Of a DNA stretch of 64,000 bases, positions 1 through 13,600 are shown in pieces. Below the pieces are notes generated by a model. It searched no databases. It saw only the letters and a list, made by a program, of their open reading frames with translations, and had not been told where the DNA came from. The translations under genes were made by a program, and so were the position numbers. The stretch spans positions 124,001-188,000 of the forward strand of contig NZ_VWWO01000001.1 in the NCBI RefSeq assembly GCF_011752935.1, given 5' to 3'. The DNA comes from Chitinophaga sp. Cy-1792 (GTDB lineage: Bacteria > Bacteroidota > Bacteroidia > Chitinophagales > Chitinophagaceae). The number at the start of each line of letters is the position of its first letter. The first letter of the stretch is position 1.

Positions 1-1436
1 AACTGACCATTACCACTTACTTTGTAAGACAGCGAAACACGAGGTGCGATATTAGCTTTTGCCAGCACGGAAGTATATTCTGCACGGCCGCCTAAACGCG
101 CTGCCAGACTAGGTGTGAAGTAAACATCTGCCTCTGCAAAAGCTGCGGTATAATTATCTACGTAGGTCAGTTTATTATTATTGAATGTACCAGACTCCTG
201 TGCGTACTGATATTCGCCACCAAAGCGTAAAGCGCTGAACTGTCCGAGTCCTTTTGTCAGCATCAGTTTTGTTTGGGTGAGATCAGACTTTACTTTGATA
301 CCGGTAGGATAAGGTATTTTAGGTAAGGTGTCTGTCTGGATACGATCATTATTGGTACTCCAGGATGCGCCGGCGTAGAGTTTCCAGCCGTGGCCCAGTT
401 TGTCCGTGTAGGTCATGTTCGTATAGGCGTTGTTGTTTCTTAGCTGGTACGATTCTTTACTACCTGGATATTCAATACTGTTGTTGGTAAAGCCCATATT
501 ACTCCAGTTGGCGTAGCCATAGAATTTGAGCATACCGGTTTTAGAAGTTTTATGGCGGAAGTTAGCCGAAGTACCGATGATCTCCGGGCCGAGATTCACT
601 TCCTGTTTAGGTTTCACTACGTTAAAGTAAGGAGCCAGATTAGTATAATCAGCTTCTACTCCGTAGGAAGTTTTTTTGTCTTTAGTGAGATTGTCCAGCC
701 CTGCACTTACACCGATTACAGATACCCCCACTGAGGAAGATGACCTTGTAGGCAGGTCCTGTGATTCGAGGATGAGCGCGGAGGAAAGTCCTTGTCCGTA
801 CTGCGCGGAATAACCGCCACTACTAAACGTTGTTCCTTTAAAGAGGAATGGTGAAAACCTGCCACGGCCGGGCATATCCGGCAATCCGCTATAAAACGGG
901 TTGCGTACCAGCATACCATCGATGAGGGTTTGAGTTTCATAACCGGTACCACCACGCACAAAGAGTCCTTCTTTATCATTGGTTTGCTGCGTACCTGGCA
1001 ATGTTTTCATGGCAGTAACGATATCAGCTCCGGCACCCGCCGTCATGGCGATATCGAGCGGTTTGAGTACGGTATTCTTTTTCTCATCACTGGCTTCAAA
1101 GCTGCCACTGGAAATGGTTACCACTTTCAGTGTATTGGAACCTGTTTTCATGATGATGTTCAGTTGTCCTGCAGAATCAGCAGGAACTTTCATTTCCAGT
1201 GGCTGATAACCTGGTAATGTTGCAGTAATGGTGATTACGCCTTTATTGGTAGTGACGAATGAAAATGTTCCTTCTGCATTGGTGGTGGCACCGTCATATG
1301 AATCTTTCACAGCGATGTTTACTCCAGCCAGGGGATGCTTCTTCGTATCTGTAACCCTACCGCTGATTTTTGCCTGGGCAAAGAGCAGTACAGGTGAAAG
1401 TGTGATCAATAACAGCAATCGGCTAAATAGTAACAT
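1..1436 (-). CDS. TonB-dependent outer-membrane receptor, 3' end outside window
   Basis: Translation of the minus strand from the ATG at 1436-1434 is open to the window edge (about 478 residues, C-terminus missing). It begins with a hydrophobic signal peptide ending near LLFAQA. A carboxypeptidase-regulatory-like beta-sandwich follows (KISGRVTDTKKHPLAGVNI), then a plug domain (LPGTQQTNDKEGLFVRGG, TLIDGMLV) and the start of the beta-barrel with alternating aromatic strands. This order is typical of Bacteroidota SusC-like or siderophore-type receptors that import substrates across the outer membrane with TonB energy. No SusD partner is visible on the upstream side, and the downstream side is outside the window. 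The substrate cannot be told. A well-formed promoter sits directly upstream, so it is probably transcribed separately from the giant gene before it. Confidence 0.9.
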   Translation of the reverse strand, partial: MLLFSRLLLLITLSPVLLFAQAKISGRVTDTKKHPLAGVNIAVKDSYDGATTNAEGTFSFVTTNKGVITITATLPGYQPLEMKVPADSAGQLNIIMKTGSNTLKVVTISSGSFEASDEKKNTVLKPLDIAMTAGAGADIVTAMKTLPGTQQTNDKEGLFVRGGTGYETQTLIDGMLVRNPFYSGLPDMPGRGRFSPFLFKGTTFSSGGYSAQYGQGLSSALILESQDLPTRSSSSVGVSVIGVSAGLDNLTKDKKTSYGVEADYTNLAPYFNVVKPKQEVNLGPEIIGTSANFRHKTSKTGMLKFYGYANWSNMGFTNNSIEYPGSKESYQLRNNNAYTNMTYTDKLGHGWKLYAGASWSTNNDRIQTDTLPKIPYPTGIKVKSDLTQTKLMLTKGLGQFSALRFGGEYQYAQESGTFNNNKLTYVDNYTAAFAEADVYFTPSLAARLGGRAEYTSVLAKANIAPRVSLSYKVSGNGQ

Positions 1437-1458
1437 GTTTATAGGGGATGATTTTCCT

Positions 1459-1490
1459 CAAAATTAGGTGCCCGGAAAACGACTGCAAAA
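1459..1490 (-). promoter_or_regulatory. Bacteroidota promoter of the TonB receptor gene
   Basis: On the minus strand TTTTG (1490-1486) is followed after exactly 19 nt by TAATTTTG (1466-1459). This matches the Bacteroidota primary-sigma consensus, TTTG then TAnnTTTG. The expected start site is about 15 nt before the ATG at 1436. The TTTTG also serves as the T-run of the upstream terminator hairpin. Confidence 0.75.
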
Positions 1491-1491
1491 G

Positions 1492-1536
1492 AACGCCTCA
1501 AATACTCGGTCAAATTGACCGAGTATTTGAGGCGTT
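1492..1536 (-). terminator. Perfect 22-bp hairpin after the giant surface-protein gene
   Basis: Arms 1492-1513 and 1515-1536 are perfect reverse complements around a single A at 1514. On the minus strand the stem is followed by C then TTTTG, a short T-run. It lies downstream of the 1647-14492 gene and upstream of the TonB receptor promoter, so a terminator is the simplest role. The near-zero loop means a few central pairs must open in RNA. It could also be a protein-binding palindrome (core GGTCAA-A-TTGACC). Confidence 0.65.
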
Positions 1537-1646
1537 TAACCGATAAGCCCAATACCACCAATGGTTTCAGCCTAAAAATCGCTCAAATTCTCTCCGGTAA
1601 AAACAGCCGGAAATATGGGCTGATCTCCGGTAAAAATCGCGCTGAA

Positions 1647-4600
1647 CTATCTCACCAGCTCAATCCAGCCTTTGTACTGCCGTTCTCCGGTGCCTGTATT
1701 CAGTTTAAGAATATAGAAATAAGTGCCTTCGTTCAGGTCTTTACCATTCCAGGTGTTATCATAATTTTTGCTTTGATATACCATGTTGCCCCATCTGTTG
1801 TAGATCAGCAGCGTGGAGTTCGGATACCTGTCTAATCCCGGAATGACGAAGTAATCATTTTTACCATCACCATTTGGTGAGATAGTATTTGGTATGAAGA
1901 TATCATCTCCCGTAATTGGAATTGACGTTGTAACATCATAGTTATTGGAGAAGTCAGGATCAGGTGTCATGGCAGTAACCAGCGCGCTATTCACGGCCAC
2001 CCCAGTATTGGTAATTCTGACGGTGTAGGTGATGGTCTGCGTAGTGCCTGTTGCCATAGAATCCTTTGTCCATAAGATAATACGGGTATTCGGATTGTAG
2101 GTAGCATTACCTCCGCTGACTACCGGCTGGCCGATCAGTTCCAGGTTAGGTTTCAGCGTATCGCTGACCTGTACATCTTCGGCGCGCAACGGGCCATTAT
2201 TGGTAACAACAATACTATATGTCGCCTTATCGCCTACGTGGAGTGGATTTGCAGCCTGTACGGATTTGGTCAGCTGTAAATCTGCTCTCATACGTTTAAC
2301 AATAAATGTATTAACCATCGTACTTGTATTGTTGAGCAGATAAGGATCTGTTACACCATCAGGCACCCTGATAATGGCCTCATTGGTCAGCAGCGTTCCT
2401 GTTGTAACCAGTCCTTTTACCACGAATGTCACGGCGCTACCCGCAGGGAATGTGCCGATGGTAAGTCTCAGGAGATTGCCGGTATTATTGATGGTGATAT
2501 TACCCGCTCCTAATGTAGTACTGGCGATGCTTACCACTGCCCCACCGATTTCGGCTGTCAGCTGATCCACCACTACAGCGCCATCTGCTGCGGCAGGTCC
2601 GTTATTCCTTGCGATGAGCAGGTAGGTAACAGAATCCAGTTCTGCCAGTTGCAGATCGCCGGTTTTTTCAATAGACACATCAGCTACCCTGCTTACCAGT
2701 GTGTTTACCACATTAGAGTTGGTAACCAGACCATTTACTGCTGCCACCGCGCTGTTGCTCAGCGTGCCACTGAATGTGTTACCAATTTTTGCAGAGATAG
2801 TCAGGACAACACTATTATTGGTGCCTACCGGAATATTGGCGGATACATTCACCGGTGTATTTGTTCCCTGGCCAACCCTGGTAAGACTCGCATTACCGGT
2901 AGCTTTCGCAAACCAGGTATAGCCTGTGATTCCGTTATTAGGTACATTATCGGTAAGTGTGGCCTCATATGCGTCGGAAGGTCCATTGTTTGTAAGGGTC
3001 ACTATCCAGGTAATACTGTCACCTGCACTCGCCAGTGCAGGGCCGGTTTTCACCACCTGAAGGCCAGGATGCTGATTGATCGTTGTTGTTACTACATTGG
3101 AATTTACCACAACACTGTCAGCCCCTTTTGCGGCAGCGCTATTGGTGATGCTGGTGGCCCTGGTACCGGAAGGCACTTGTCCGCTTACGGTAATATTGAT
3201 GCCATTTCCTGTTCCCAGCGGAATAGCGCCGGTAAGAGAAACATTATTACCACTTCCTGTGGCGGCACCGAATACCACTGCATTTCCTGTGGTGCTGGCC
3301 GTCCAGGTAACATTGGTCAACGTAGCTGGAACAGCATCCGTGATCAGTGCACCGGCGATATCCGAGGTACCTTCATTCGTAACAGCGATATGGTAACTCA
3401 CTGCATCGCCCGCAATAACTGATGCCGGCCCTGTTTTGCTGATACCCAATACAGGTATGTTGGTAACCACTGTCGTTACACTGGCTGTTTTGCTTCTTCC
3501 GATATCATCTACCCCTGTGGCGGTATTCACCAGCGTGCCGGTAAAGGAAGGATCGATCGTGCCTTTCACTTCTATATGTACCTTGTTGGAATCTCCTGCC
3601 GGCAGGAATCCGGCGATACTGATATGGTTACCCGTGCCGGTATTTGTGGCAGGGGATGTCATCACGGTTCTGCCATAAGTGGTAACCGTCCAGGTGACAT
3701 TAAGAATCTGCGGAGGTACATTATCTGTGAGCACTGCACTTAGCAGGTCGGAAGGCCCGAAGTTGGTGGCGTCAATCAGGTAGGTGATATTGCCGCCGCT
3801 GGACGCCGTTGCCGGCCCTGTTTTGGTAAGCAGTACAGAAGGATTGTTGGTGATAGCCGTCACCTTATGGTCTCTCGCCAGGATGTTGTTGCCATTGGCC
3901 ACATGGCAGAGATTGGAGATACTGCCGGTTGCTGATGGGCCCACATAACCATTGATCGTTACAATGATGCTGTTGGTATCTCCTACCGGTAATGTACCAT
4001 TCACTATTACCAGGTTGCCGCTACCTGTAGCCCCGCCGGTGATGGTACCTCCGTTGGTGGTGGCCGTCCAGGTAACCTGCTGTATGTTTGCCGGCACACT
4101 GTCTCTGACAGACAGGTTATTCAGCGACACCAGGCCAGTATTCTGGACAACCAGCGTGTAGGTGATATTACTACCGGCTGATAATGTATCAGGGCCGGAC
4201 TTCCTTATACTTACTTTTTCATCTGCAGTTATTGTTGACTGAACAGTACTGCTGTCGGTAGATGTACCTGCAGTATAAATAGCCGTATTGGAAATATTAC
4301 CTGTAAAGGTAGGCTCGAGTGAACCTATAACGTCTACGGATATATTATTTCCGGTACCTGCCGGGATGCTCGCATTCAATACCACGTTACCTGTACCGCT
4401 GAGGGTTTTGGCACCACCTATGGTTGCATTGCCATTGGCAGTAGCTACCCAGGTCGCATTGATAACAGGAGCCGGCAGCTGATCGTTGACAGCTACATTA
4501 GCTGCATCAGAAGGACCTGTATTCGTTACCAGGAGATTATAGGTAATCTTCCCTCCTGCCATGAGATTGGCGGCGCCTGTTTTACTGATATGTAATCCAG

Positions 4601-7600
4601 GTTTATTGACCACCACCGTATTGACTGTATTTGATGGCACCCTTACATTGTTGACTACTACCGCCGCATGATTACTGATAGTACCCGCAAAGGAAGGATC
4701 TACCGTACCGGAGATAGTGACAAGGATATTATTATCTGCGCCGGCAGGGATGTTTACTACAAAATCAGGGTTACCTGTCTGGTTATTGATATCTCCACCC
4801 TGGATAACAGAGCCTCCCTGCGCTACGGCGCTCCATCTTACATTACTCAACTGTGCAGGCACGGTATCCATAAAGTGGATGCCAAGCCCTTCTGATGGTC
4901 CGTTATTCTGCAGGATGACAGAATAAGCCACTACCGCACCCGCGCTAACGGTATCCGGGCCTGTCTTCATCAGCTGCATACCGGCGTAGTTGGTAACAAC
5001 CGTATTAACGGTGTCGGTTACACGCAATTGATTTGGTACACCTGCCTGACCCACATTGGTAATGGTTCCGGTGAATGTAGGATCGATGGTACCCGTAACA
5101 TTCACAACCACCGTATTGCCGCTGCCTGCCGGGATATTTGCGGCCAGTATTACGTTACCAGGCTTATTAACAGCTGCACCGCTGGTAATCACAGCCGTAC
5201 CTGTTGTGGTAGCTGTCCATACCGGATTGATGATTTCCGCAGGAATCAGATCACCGACGATGGTACCAGGCGCATCTGAAGGACCTGCATTACCTACTAC
5301 GATGTTATAGTTAACCGGCTGGCCTGCGATTGCTTTGGCAGGACCGGTTTTCTGGATATTAATACCTGCTTTGGCTGTAACGGTTGTCGTTACCAGGTTG
5401 CTATTAAAGGTATTTGCACCCAGTTTTGCATAGCCGGTATTCAGCAACGTTCCGGTGAATGAGGGGTTAACGGTACCCACAACAACTACACGCATAACGC
5501 CCGCTGCTGACAGATTTCCTTGTACGTTGATATTATTACCGGTACCGGTTTGATTTGCAGTAACCGTTCCATTAATGGCAGCACTGGTCCATGTTACGTT
5601 CGTGATATCCGTAGGGATCGTATCTGTAATGGTAATGCCGCTGGCACTGGCCGGGCCCGGATTAGTGACTGCCAGAATATACGTGATGGTACTTCCAGGG
5701 ATAGCCACCGCAGGACCAGCTTTATTTATCTGTAGGTTATCACTACCGGTAATAATTGTATTTACGGTTGATGAAACAGGTGATGTACCCGATGCACCAG
5801 CAGGCAGTGTAGCCGTAGCCGTATTCGGTAACACTCCGGTGAAGTTCGGATCTACAATACCAGTAACAGTCACCAGCACATTGCCTGTATTGGCAGGAAT
5901 TGACGCCAGCAGGTTGACATTACCAGTTCCTGATGCTGTTCCTACTGAGGCGCCGCCGCTACCAACAGCCGTCCATGTTGCATTGGTAACCGCTGCATTT
6001 AAAGCATCTGCAATTACTGCGTCCGTAACATCGGAAGGGCCATCGTTGGTAACACTGATTGTATAGGTGATTGGTTGACCTGCACCTAATGTATATGGTG
6101 CTGTTTTCTTAATACGCAGGTTTACTGTTTTATCAACCGCAGTCGTAACCGTACTGGTACGATCATCGCCGATTGTAGCTGTTGCACTGTTGACGATCGT
6201 AGTACCGGCAGCAGGCAATACCACACCGGTGATATTCACGGTAATAACGCCAGACATAGCTGCTCCCACATTCCCGGTAAGGGCGATGTTATTACCAGTG
6301 CCATTTAACGGCGTAACGGATGCATTACCGGTAGCTGTAGCTGTCCACTGCACTGATCCTATCACTGCAGGTACATTATCTGTAATGGACACGCCATTGG
6401 CATCGGAAGGCCCGTTGTTACCCACCACCAGCTGATAATGGATCGTATCACCCACACTCACCGTGGCAGGGCCATATTTGGAAATGCCCAGCCCTGTTTT
6501 AGTACTGATTTCAGTGGTAATGGTGCTGCTGTTATTCAGGAGATTATCATCTGTAACGCCAGCAGGCGGAGTAACAATAGCGGTGTTGGTCAGCGTACCT
6601 GTTGCAGCAGGAGCCACTGTTCCGGTGATGGTAACCAATATATAATTGCCGATTCCCGCGGTAATATTGGCGACAGTACTTACCTGTTGTCCGTTGACTA
6701 CCGGCGCTGTGGCGCTGGCGTTGCCGCCGGATGTTGCGGTGGCACTGGCAATATTGAAGTCGGCAGGTAGCTGATCACTGATAGCCGCCCCTATTACATT
6801 TGCATATCCTCTGTTGGTGATGCGTAATGTATAGGTGATAGTTTCGCCTGCTACAGCAGTAGCAGGGCCGCTTTTGATGATAGCCAGGTCAGCAACCGGC
6901 ATCAGCTCTGTCACGAAAGTGGCCGTGGCCGGGGTTATTCCTGACCCTGGTTTGGCGGCAGTAGCTACATTCAGTATTGTTCCTGCTGTAGTAGCAGGGT
7001 CGATGGTTGCATTTACGATAATCTGGATATTCGCACTGCCTGCAGGAAGGTTCGCCAGGAAGGAGACATTTCCAGTACCACTACCTGCGGAAACCGTTGC
7101 CCCGGCGCCATTTGCGGTGGCTGTCCAGGTAACATTGGTAAGACTCGCAGGAACGATATCCAGGAAGTCCAGCCCTGTCACATTACTTGGCCCATTGTTA
7201 TTAAGGGTCAATGTATAGGTAATATGCTCGCCTGGAGAAGCTGTTGCAGGGCCACTCTTCGTCAGGTGCAGGGCCACCGCCGGTGTCACTGTAGATGTAA
7301 CGGTTGATACAACCGGGGTCATACCTGTAAGCTGCGCTGTAGCAGTGTTTACCAGCGTCGCCGCACTGAATGCCGGATCCAGTGTACCGGTGACGGTAAT
7401 CATAATGTGATTGGCGTTCCCGGCAGGGATATTACCTGTCAGGTTAATATTACCAGCGCCGCTTGCCGCACTGACAGTAGCACTGCCTGCTGTAGTTGCC
7501 GTCCATTGTGCATTTAAGATGCCTGCATCCAATGGATCTGTAATAGCAAGATTCGTTACATCCGATGGGCCTGCGTTACCCACTACAATCGTATAGGTGA

Positions 7601-10600
7601 CAGCGTTACCTGGATTAATAGTAGCCGGGCCTGTCTTTTGTATTTGTATACCAGGACTGTAAATCTTCTGTGTATTTACAGTATCGGCAACAGGTTGTTC
7701 GCCGGAAGGCGTTGCGGTGGCGATATTAGTCAATGTACCGGCTGCGGCATCAGCACGGACAGTACCGCTCACATTCACCACAATGGTATTGCCGGTACCA
7801 GCATTAATATTACCCGTCAGACTGATGTTATTACCTGTGCCTGATGTGGCAGATGTTACCTGTGCCGTTCCTGTGGTGGTGGCTGTCCAGCTAACGTTGG
7901 TGATATCTGCAGGTACTGCATCTGCAATACTTATACCTGTGGCATTGGAAGGCCCGCTGTTGGATACTACCAGCTGATAGGTGATATTTCCTCCGATATT
8001 AACTTTTGCAGGCGCATTCTTAGCAATGCCGATACCTGTTTTGCGATATACTACTGTTTGTATCTGGTTAGATGGTACAGGTGGATTACCGGTAATAATT
8101 GCCTGGGCTATATTCGGAATCACACCGGTGAATGATGGATCTACCGTACCCATAATTGTTATCTGCAAGAAGTTGCGGACACCTGCAGGGATATTTCCTG
8201 TCACCAGCACATTATTGCCGGTGCCGCTGCCAGATACAATGGAAGCTGCACCAGAACTACCTGTTGTCCAGGTTACATTCTGAATAGCCACAGGCACAGC
8301 ATCTGTGATATTGATATTTCTTGCATCAGAAGGACCGCTGTTGTATACCAATAACGTATAGGTCACTTTTCCTCCTGCGGCTACAGAATCAGGACCACCC
8401 TTCACCACATGCAATGCAGCGCTGTTGGTCACAATGGTTTGTACCGTATCGCTATAAGTCGTATCATGATCTTTAGGATATATCGTTGCGAAGTTAGTGA
8501 AGCTGCCTGTATAATCAGGCTTAACGATACCATTCACGTTAACGAATATATGATTACCTGTACCTGCCGGCATATCTCCGGTAATCAGGAGGTTGTTACT
8601 GGTGCCCGTCTGTCCGCTGCTGAGTGTCGCCGTTCCGCTGACAGTGGCCGTCCAGGTGACATTAGTGATAGCTACCGGAATTACGTCCTGAAGCGTTACT
8701 GCTTTCGCATCACTCCTGGAAGTATTGGTGGCGATCAGTGTATAGCTGATAGCCTGTCCCGCATTGATTTGGGCAGGGCCGGTCTTATCTAACACCAGCA
8801 CCGGCTGATTCAGTATTTGTGTCAGCACCCTTGCTTTCATGGAATCCTGCTGGTTCAGGGTTTCAGACGCCACATTCACCACTGTTCCGGCAGCAGAAGG
8901 ATCTGCCGTTGCATTTACAGTTACGATAACATGTCCCGTACCGGCAGGGATATTTGCCAGCATCTGCACAGCGGTAAGTGAACGGGAGAAAATAGTAGCG
9001 CCGCCAGTGGTAGTAACGGTATAACTACTGTTGATCATCTCCTTGGGCAGTATATCGGATATATCTACCTTTAATGCATCTGACGGACCAGTATTACTTA
9101 CGTCGATGGTATATACTACTTTATCACCCGCACCAACAGTAGCCGGGCCAGATTTGTGAATAACCATATTCGGGCTGTTCACTACTACTGTATTTACGGT
9201 ATCTGAGTTGATAGTACTTACGCCATCGGCGGCTACCGTTGCAAAGTTTTGCAGGGTGCCGGTGTACGCAGCATTTACAGTTCCCGACACTAAAACGGTA
9301 ATTAAGTTTGTACGATTTCCAGGAATATTACCAGTGATACTAATAGTATTACCAGTGCCGGTTGCACCGGATGTAACAGTAGCTGAGCCTACTGTTGAAG
9401 TTGTCCATTTCACATTGGTAATGGCAGCAGGCACCACATCATTCACTTTTACATTTTGCGCATTTGACAAGCCTGCATTACTGATCAGTAAGGTATAATT
9501 GATCGTTTGTCCGGCAGATACAGAGTCTGGACCATTTTTCTGTATACCCAGTTTAGGATTGCTGGCTACAGTAGTTGTCACCACATTGGATGGATAGATA
9601 TTAATACCATCGTTGGTAACATAGCCGGTATTCTGAATCTGGCCTGCGAATGATGGATCAATGGTAGCTGTTGCATTTAATGTAATGGAGTTACCGGCGC
9701 TAGCCTTAATGCTACCGGTCACTATGATGATATTTCCATTCACTGTGATATTTGAAACAGCGGCATTGCCGTTGATAGTAGGCTTCACAACAGCACCACT
9801 CAATGGTATAGGTAATGTATCGCGCAGCGTAATATTAGTGGCGTCTGATGGTCCATAGTTATAAATAGAAAATCCATAACTGATATTACTTCCTGCTTCC
9901 GCTGTTGCCGGACCCGTTTTAACAATGGCCAGTCGCGCATTTACATTTACCTGTGTATTAACCACATTTGAATTCACCGTTTTATTGTTACCGCTGACAC
10001 TGCCACTATTCGTGATTACACCAGTAACATCAGGTGCAACGGTACCGGTGATGGTAACCGTTACAATGTTGTTGGTACCTACAGGAATATCAGCATTGAC
10101 CAATATACCATTTCCGGTGCCGCTAGCTCCTGATGTAACAACAGCAGCTCCTACAGCACTGGCCGTCCATGTCACATTCGTAATGGACACCGGTATCTGA
10201 TCAGTGATAACTGCTCCCATTGCATTAGACGGTCCATTGTTGGTCACCTGCAAAGTGTACGTAATCGTGCTACCTGCATCCACTGTAGCAGGACCTGCTT
10301 TTACAATGGCCATCTGTGCCGAATTATCTATCAGTGTCTGGTTATTAGCCTGTTTAGATGACCCGTCGGTAGCAAAAGTATACGCAGTATTACTCAGTGT
10401 TCCACTGGCATTTGGATTAACGGTGCCGTCTATATGAATTAATACCTGGTTGCCTGTTCCTGCCGGGATATTGACAGTAGTATTTACAATATTTCCACTG
10501 CCACTTGATGCAGCTCCACTTGCAACACCAGCGAGGCCAATAGGCGTCACTCTCCATGTTACATTGGTGATATTGGCAGGCACAGTATCTTTTATAACCA

Positions 10601-13600
10601 GGTTTGCTGAATTTGATGGCCCTGAGTTAGTAACCGTGATATCATATCCGATCGCATTTCCTGCAATCACATGACCGGAAGAAGGACCAGCCTTCAGAAT
10701 GGTAATACCGGTTTTATTGGTAATAGTTGTTGTTACCGTATTGGAGATGACTGGCGTTTTGCCCGCAGGCGTAACCGTCGCAAAGTTGACGATGGAGCCG
10801 GAAGCATCCGGAGAAATAATGCCCGATACCAGGATAGTAACCGTATTGGCAGTACCTGCGGGGATATTGGCAGATAAGCTGACATTACCTGTACCACTTG
10901 CCGGAGCAGCAGTAGCACTGCCTGCGGTAGTCACCGTCCAGGAAGGCGACAACAATTGAGGAGGCAGGACATCCTGTATACTTGCATTAATCAGGTCAGA
11001 TGGCCCTGCATTGGTCACCACTATGGTATAGGAAAGCGGATCTCCGGCGTTTGCAGATACAGGCCCGCTTTTCTGTACAGTAATAGCAGAAGTACTACTC
11101 TGATCATCAATATCTGTTGCTGAATTTTTATCAGGATTGATATTCGTATATCCGTTCGGGATAGATACACTTGCTGTATTGGTTAATTGTCCGGTATAGG
11201 AAGATGGAATGGAAATCGTGAAAGATATAATTGCACTCCCTCCTGCCGGTAAATTAAATTGCTGATTGATAGATCCTGTGCCGGTAGTTACCACTGGCTG
11301 TGCACTCACCGTTGTTACCGTCCAGGAACCAGCTGTGATACCGGTTGGCAACAGGTCTGTAAAGGTGGCGCCTACCAGGTCGGAAGGGCCCTGATTTTTT
11401 ACGGTAATAGTATAGGTATTGTCTGTACCGGGAACATAGGTTGTTTTAAAATCAGATTTTGTAACAACGACTTCAACGGCTTTCGTTACCGGTGTAGTCA
11501 CACTATCCATCGCAAGCGTACTATCTGTTGTTCCTGGCGGAGGAATCGCGGTTACCTTATTCGTAATACTGGTGCCGGTATAGCCTGAAGACACCGTACC
11601 CGTAATGGTGGCAGTTACAGACTGGCCAGGCGCCAGTGTTACGCCTGTCCAGTTGCCACTGGCAACATACAGGGTACCTGCACTGGTGGTAACACTGCTG
11701 AATATAAATCCTGTCGGCAGCGTATCCTTCACCGTGAAGGTTTCATTGGAATGTATCGTAGATACTCCTTTGTTGGTAACGGTGATGGTATAGGTCAAAG
11801 TACCACCGGCGGTTACTGTAGCCGGACTCGCCGTCTTCTTCACATCCAGATCTATTACCGCCGGCAATACGGTAATATATACGTTGGCGTTAACACATGC
11901 GCCATGTGTATCGCATACGGTATATACGAATTTATCTGTACCGGTAAACCCTGCTGCAGGCGTATACGTGAATGTACCATTGGCATTCAGCTGCACAGTT
12001 CCGTTGGCCGGCCCTGAAACAGGTGTTGTATTCACTGTCAGAGCATCGCCATCAGGGTCATAGTCATTGGTAGTTACATTACCGGAAACAGCTACATCCC
12101 GATAGGTTGTATAATTATCATCTACAGCCACCGGCGGATTATTAGGTACGGTGTTAGTAACGGTGCTGGTGTTATTGTTCAGGTTAGGATCAGGCATACT
12201 ACTATTAGGCGTAACCGTGGCTGTATTGGTAATAACAGTACCGCCAATGGCTGTAGCAGCCACTTTTCCGGTAACGGTAATGGTTATACTGTTTCCTGTA
12301 GCAAAAGGAATGTTCGCAGTAGCACTGATGTTATTGCCAGTACCAGACATTGGGGAGATGCTTACATTATTCCCGTTGGTAGCGGCTGTCCAGGTAACAT
12401 TGGTCAGCTGGGCAGGTACGTTATCCGAGATTGTAAAGCCGGTAGCATCGGAGCTGCCGAGATTCACTACCAGCAGGCTATATTGTACGGTGCTGCCGGT
12501 AGCAAAATTGCCCGACAATACTGTTTTGGTTATCTGAAGATCTGCTGAAGTAAGATATTTCAACACAACTGTATCCACTGAATTACCGCAGACACCATTG
12601 TTGATCGTCCAGGTTAAAGTGGCGGTAGTATTCGGCTGCAGTGTCACCTGTGTGTTCGGGTCGGTAGTGCTGGTGATAACTGCTGATCCGGAGATGACAG
12701 CCCAGGTGCCGGTTCCGGTAGGCGGATTATTGGCACTCATCGTAAATACGCCGGTGTTATATTTTGTCTGGTCCGGGCCAGCATTGGCCTGGGTTCCGCC
12801 AGATTGCACCGTAATTAATACCGTATCAATCGTATTCGGACAATTCCCCCCCTGAATACTCCAGGTGAAGGTATAGGTACCTACAGTAAGGCCCTGAATC
12901 CCTGTGGTGGCGGACCCTCTGTTCAGGATATTGGCCTGGTTAGGGCCTGTAACCTGGTTCCAGGTACCATTTTCATTCTGTCCCGGGCTATTCGCCGCCA
13001 TGGTGGTGGAGGTCGCGTTACACAGCTGCTGGTCCGGGCCGGCGTTGGCTTGTGTAGGGCCGGCATTCACGCGAATGGTTACCTGCTGCGAGTTAGGAGG
13101 GCAAACAGGTCCGTTGGAAGTTGTCCATACAAAAACATAAGCACCTGCTATCAGGCCTGATACGGTGGTATTGGGATTAGCAGGATTGGCAAACGTAGCG
13201 GTGTTGGGGCCGCTGGATTGTGTCCAGACGCCGGTACCGGCTGTCGGGGCCTGCGCCTGCAACGTATATGAACTACCACAGACGGTCGCATCACCACCGG
13301 GGCGGGAAGGCGTTGGTTGCTGCCAGTTAGTGATCAGCACCGTATCTGATACTTTTCCACATCCCCCGCTGGTAACTGTCCACACAAAAGCGTAGGTACC
13401 ATACTGTAAGTTATTCACATTGGTATTGGGAGATGTAGGATTGTTGATAGTAGCGGTGGTGGGGCCGGAAGCCTGGGTCCAGATACCGGTAACATTATTT
13501 CCCTGGAGAGAAGCACCGGAGTTTTCGCAAAGATTCTGGTCAGGGCCGGCGTTCGCCTGAACGCCGTTGCCTACCAGCGTGGTATCACGCAGTATATTAT

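Noticed and set aside
2649..3422. Long plus-strand open frame (257 codons) and many shorter ones across 1900-14500
   Set aside because: They are antisense to the DUF11-repeat gene. The composition of the repeats keeps the complementary frames open; translations are rich in Val/Pro/Leu with no domain.
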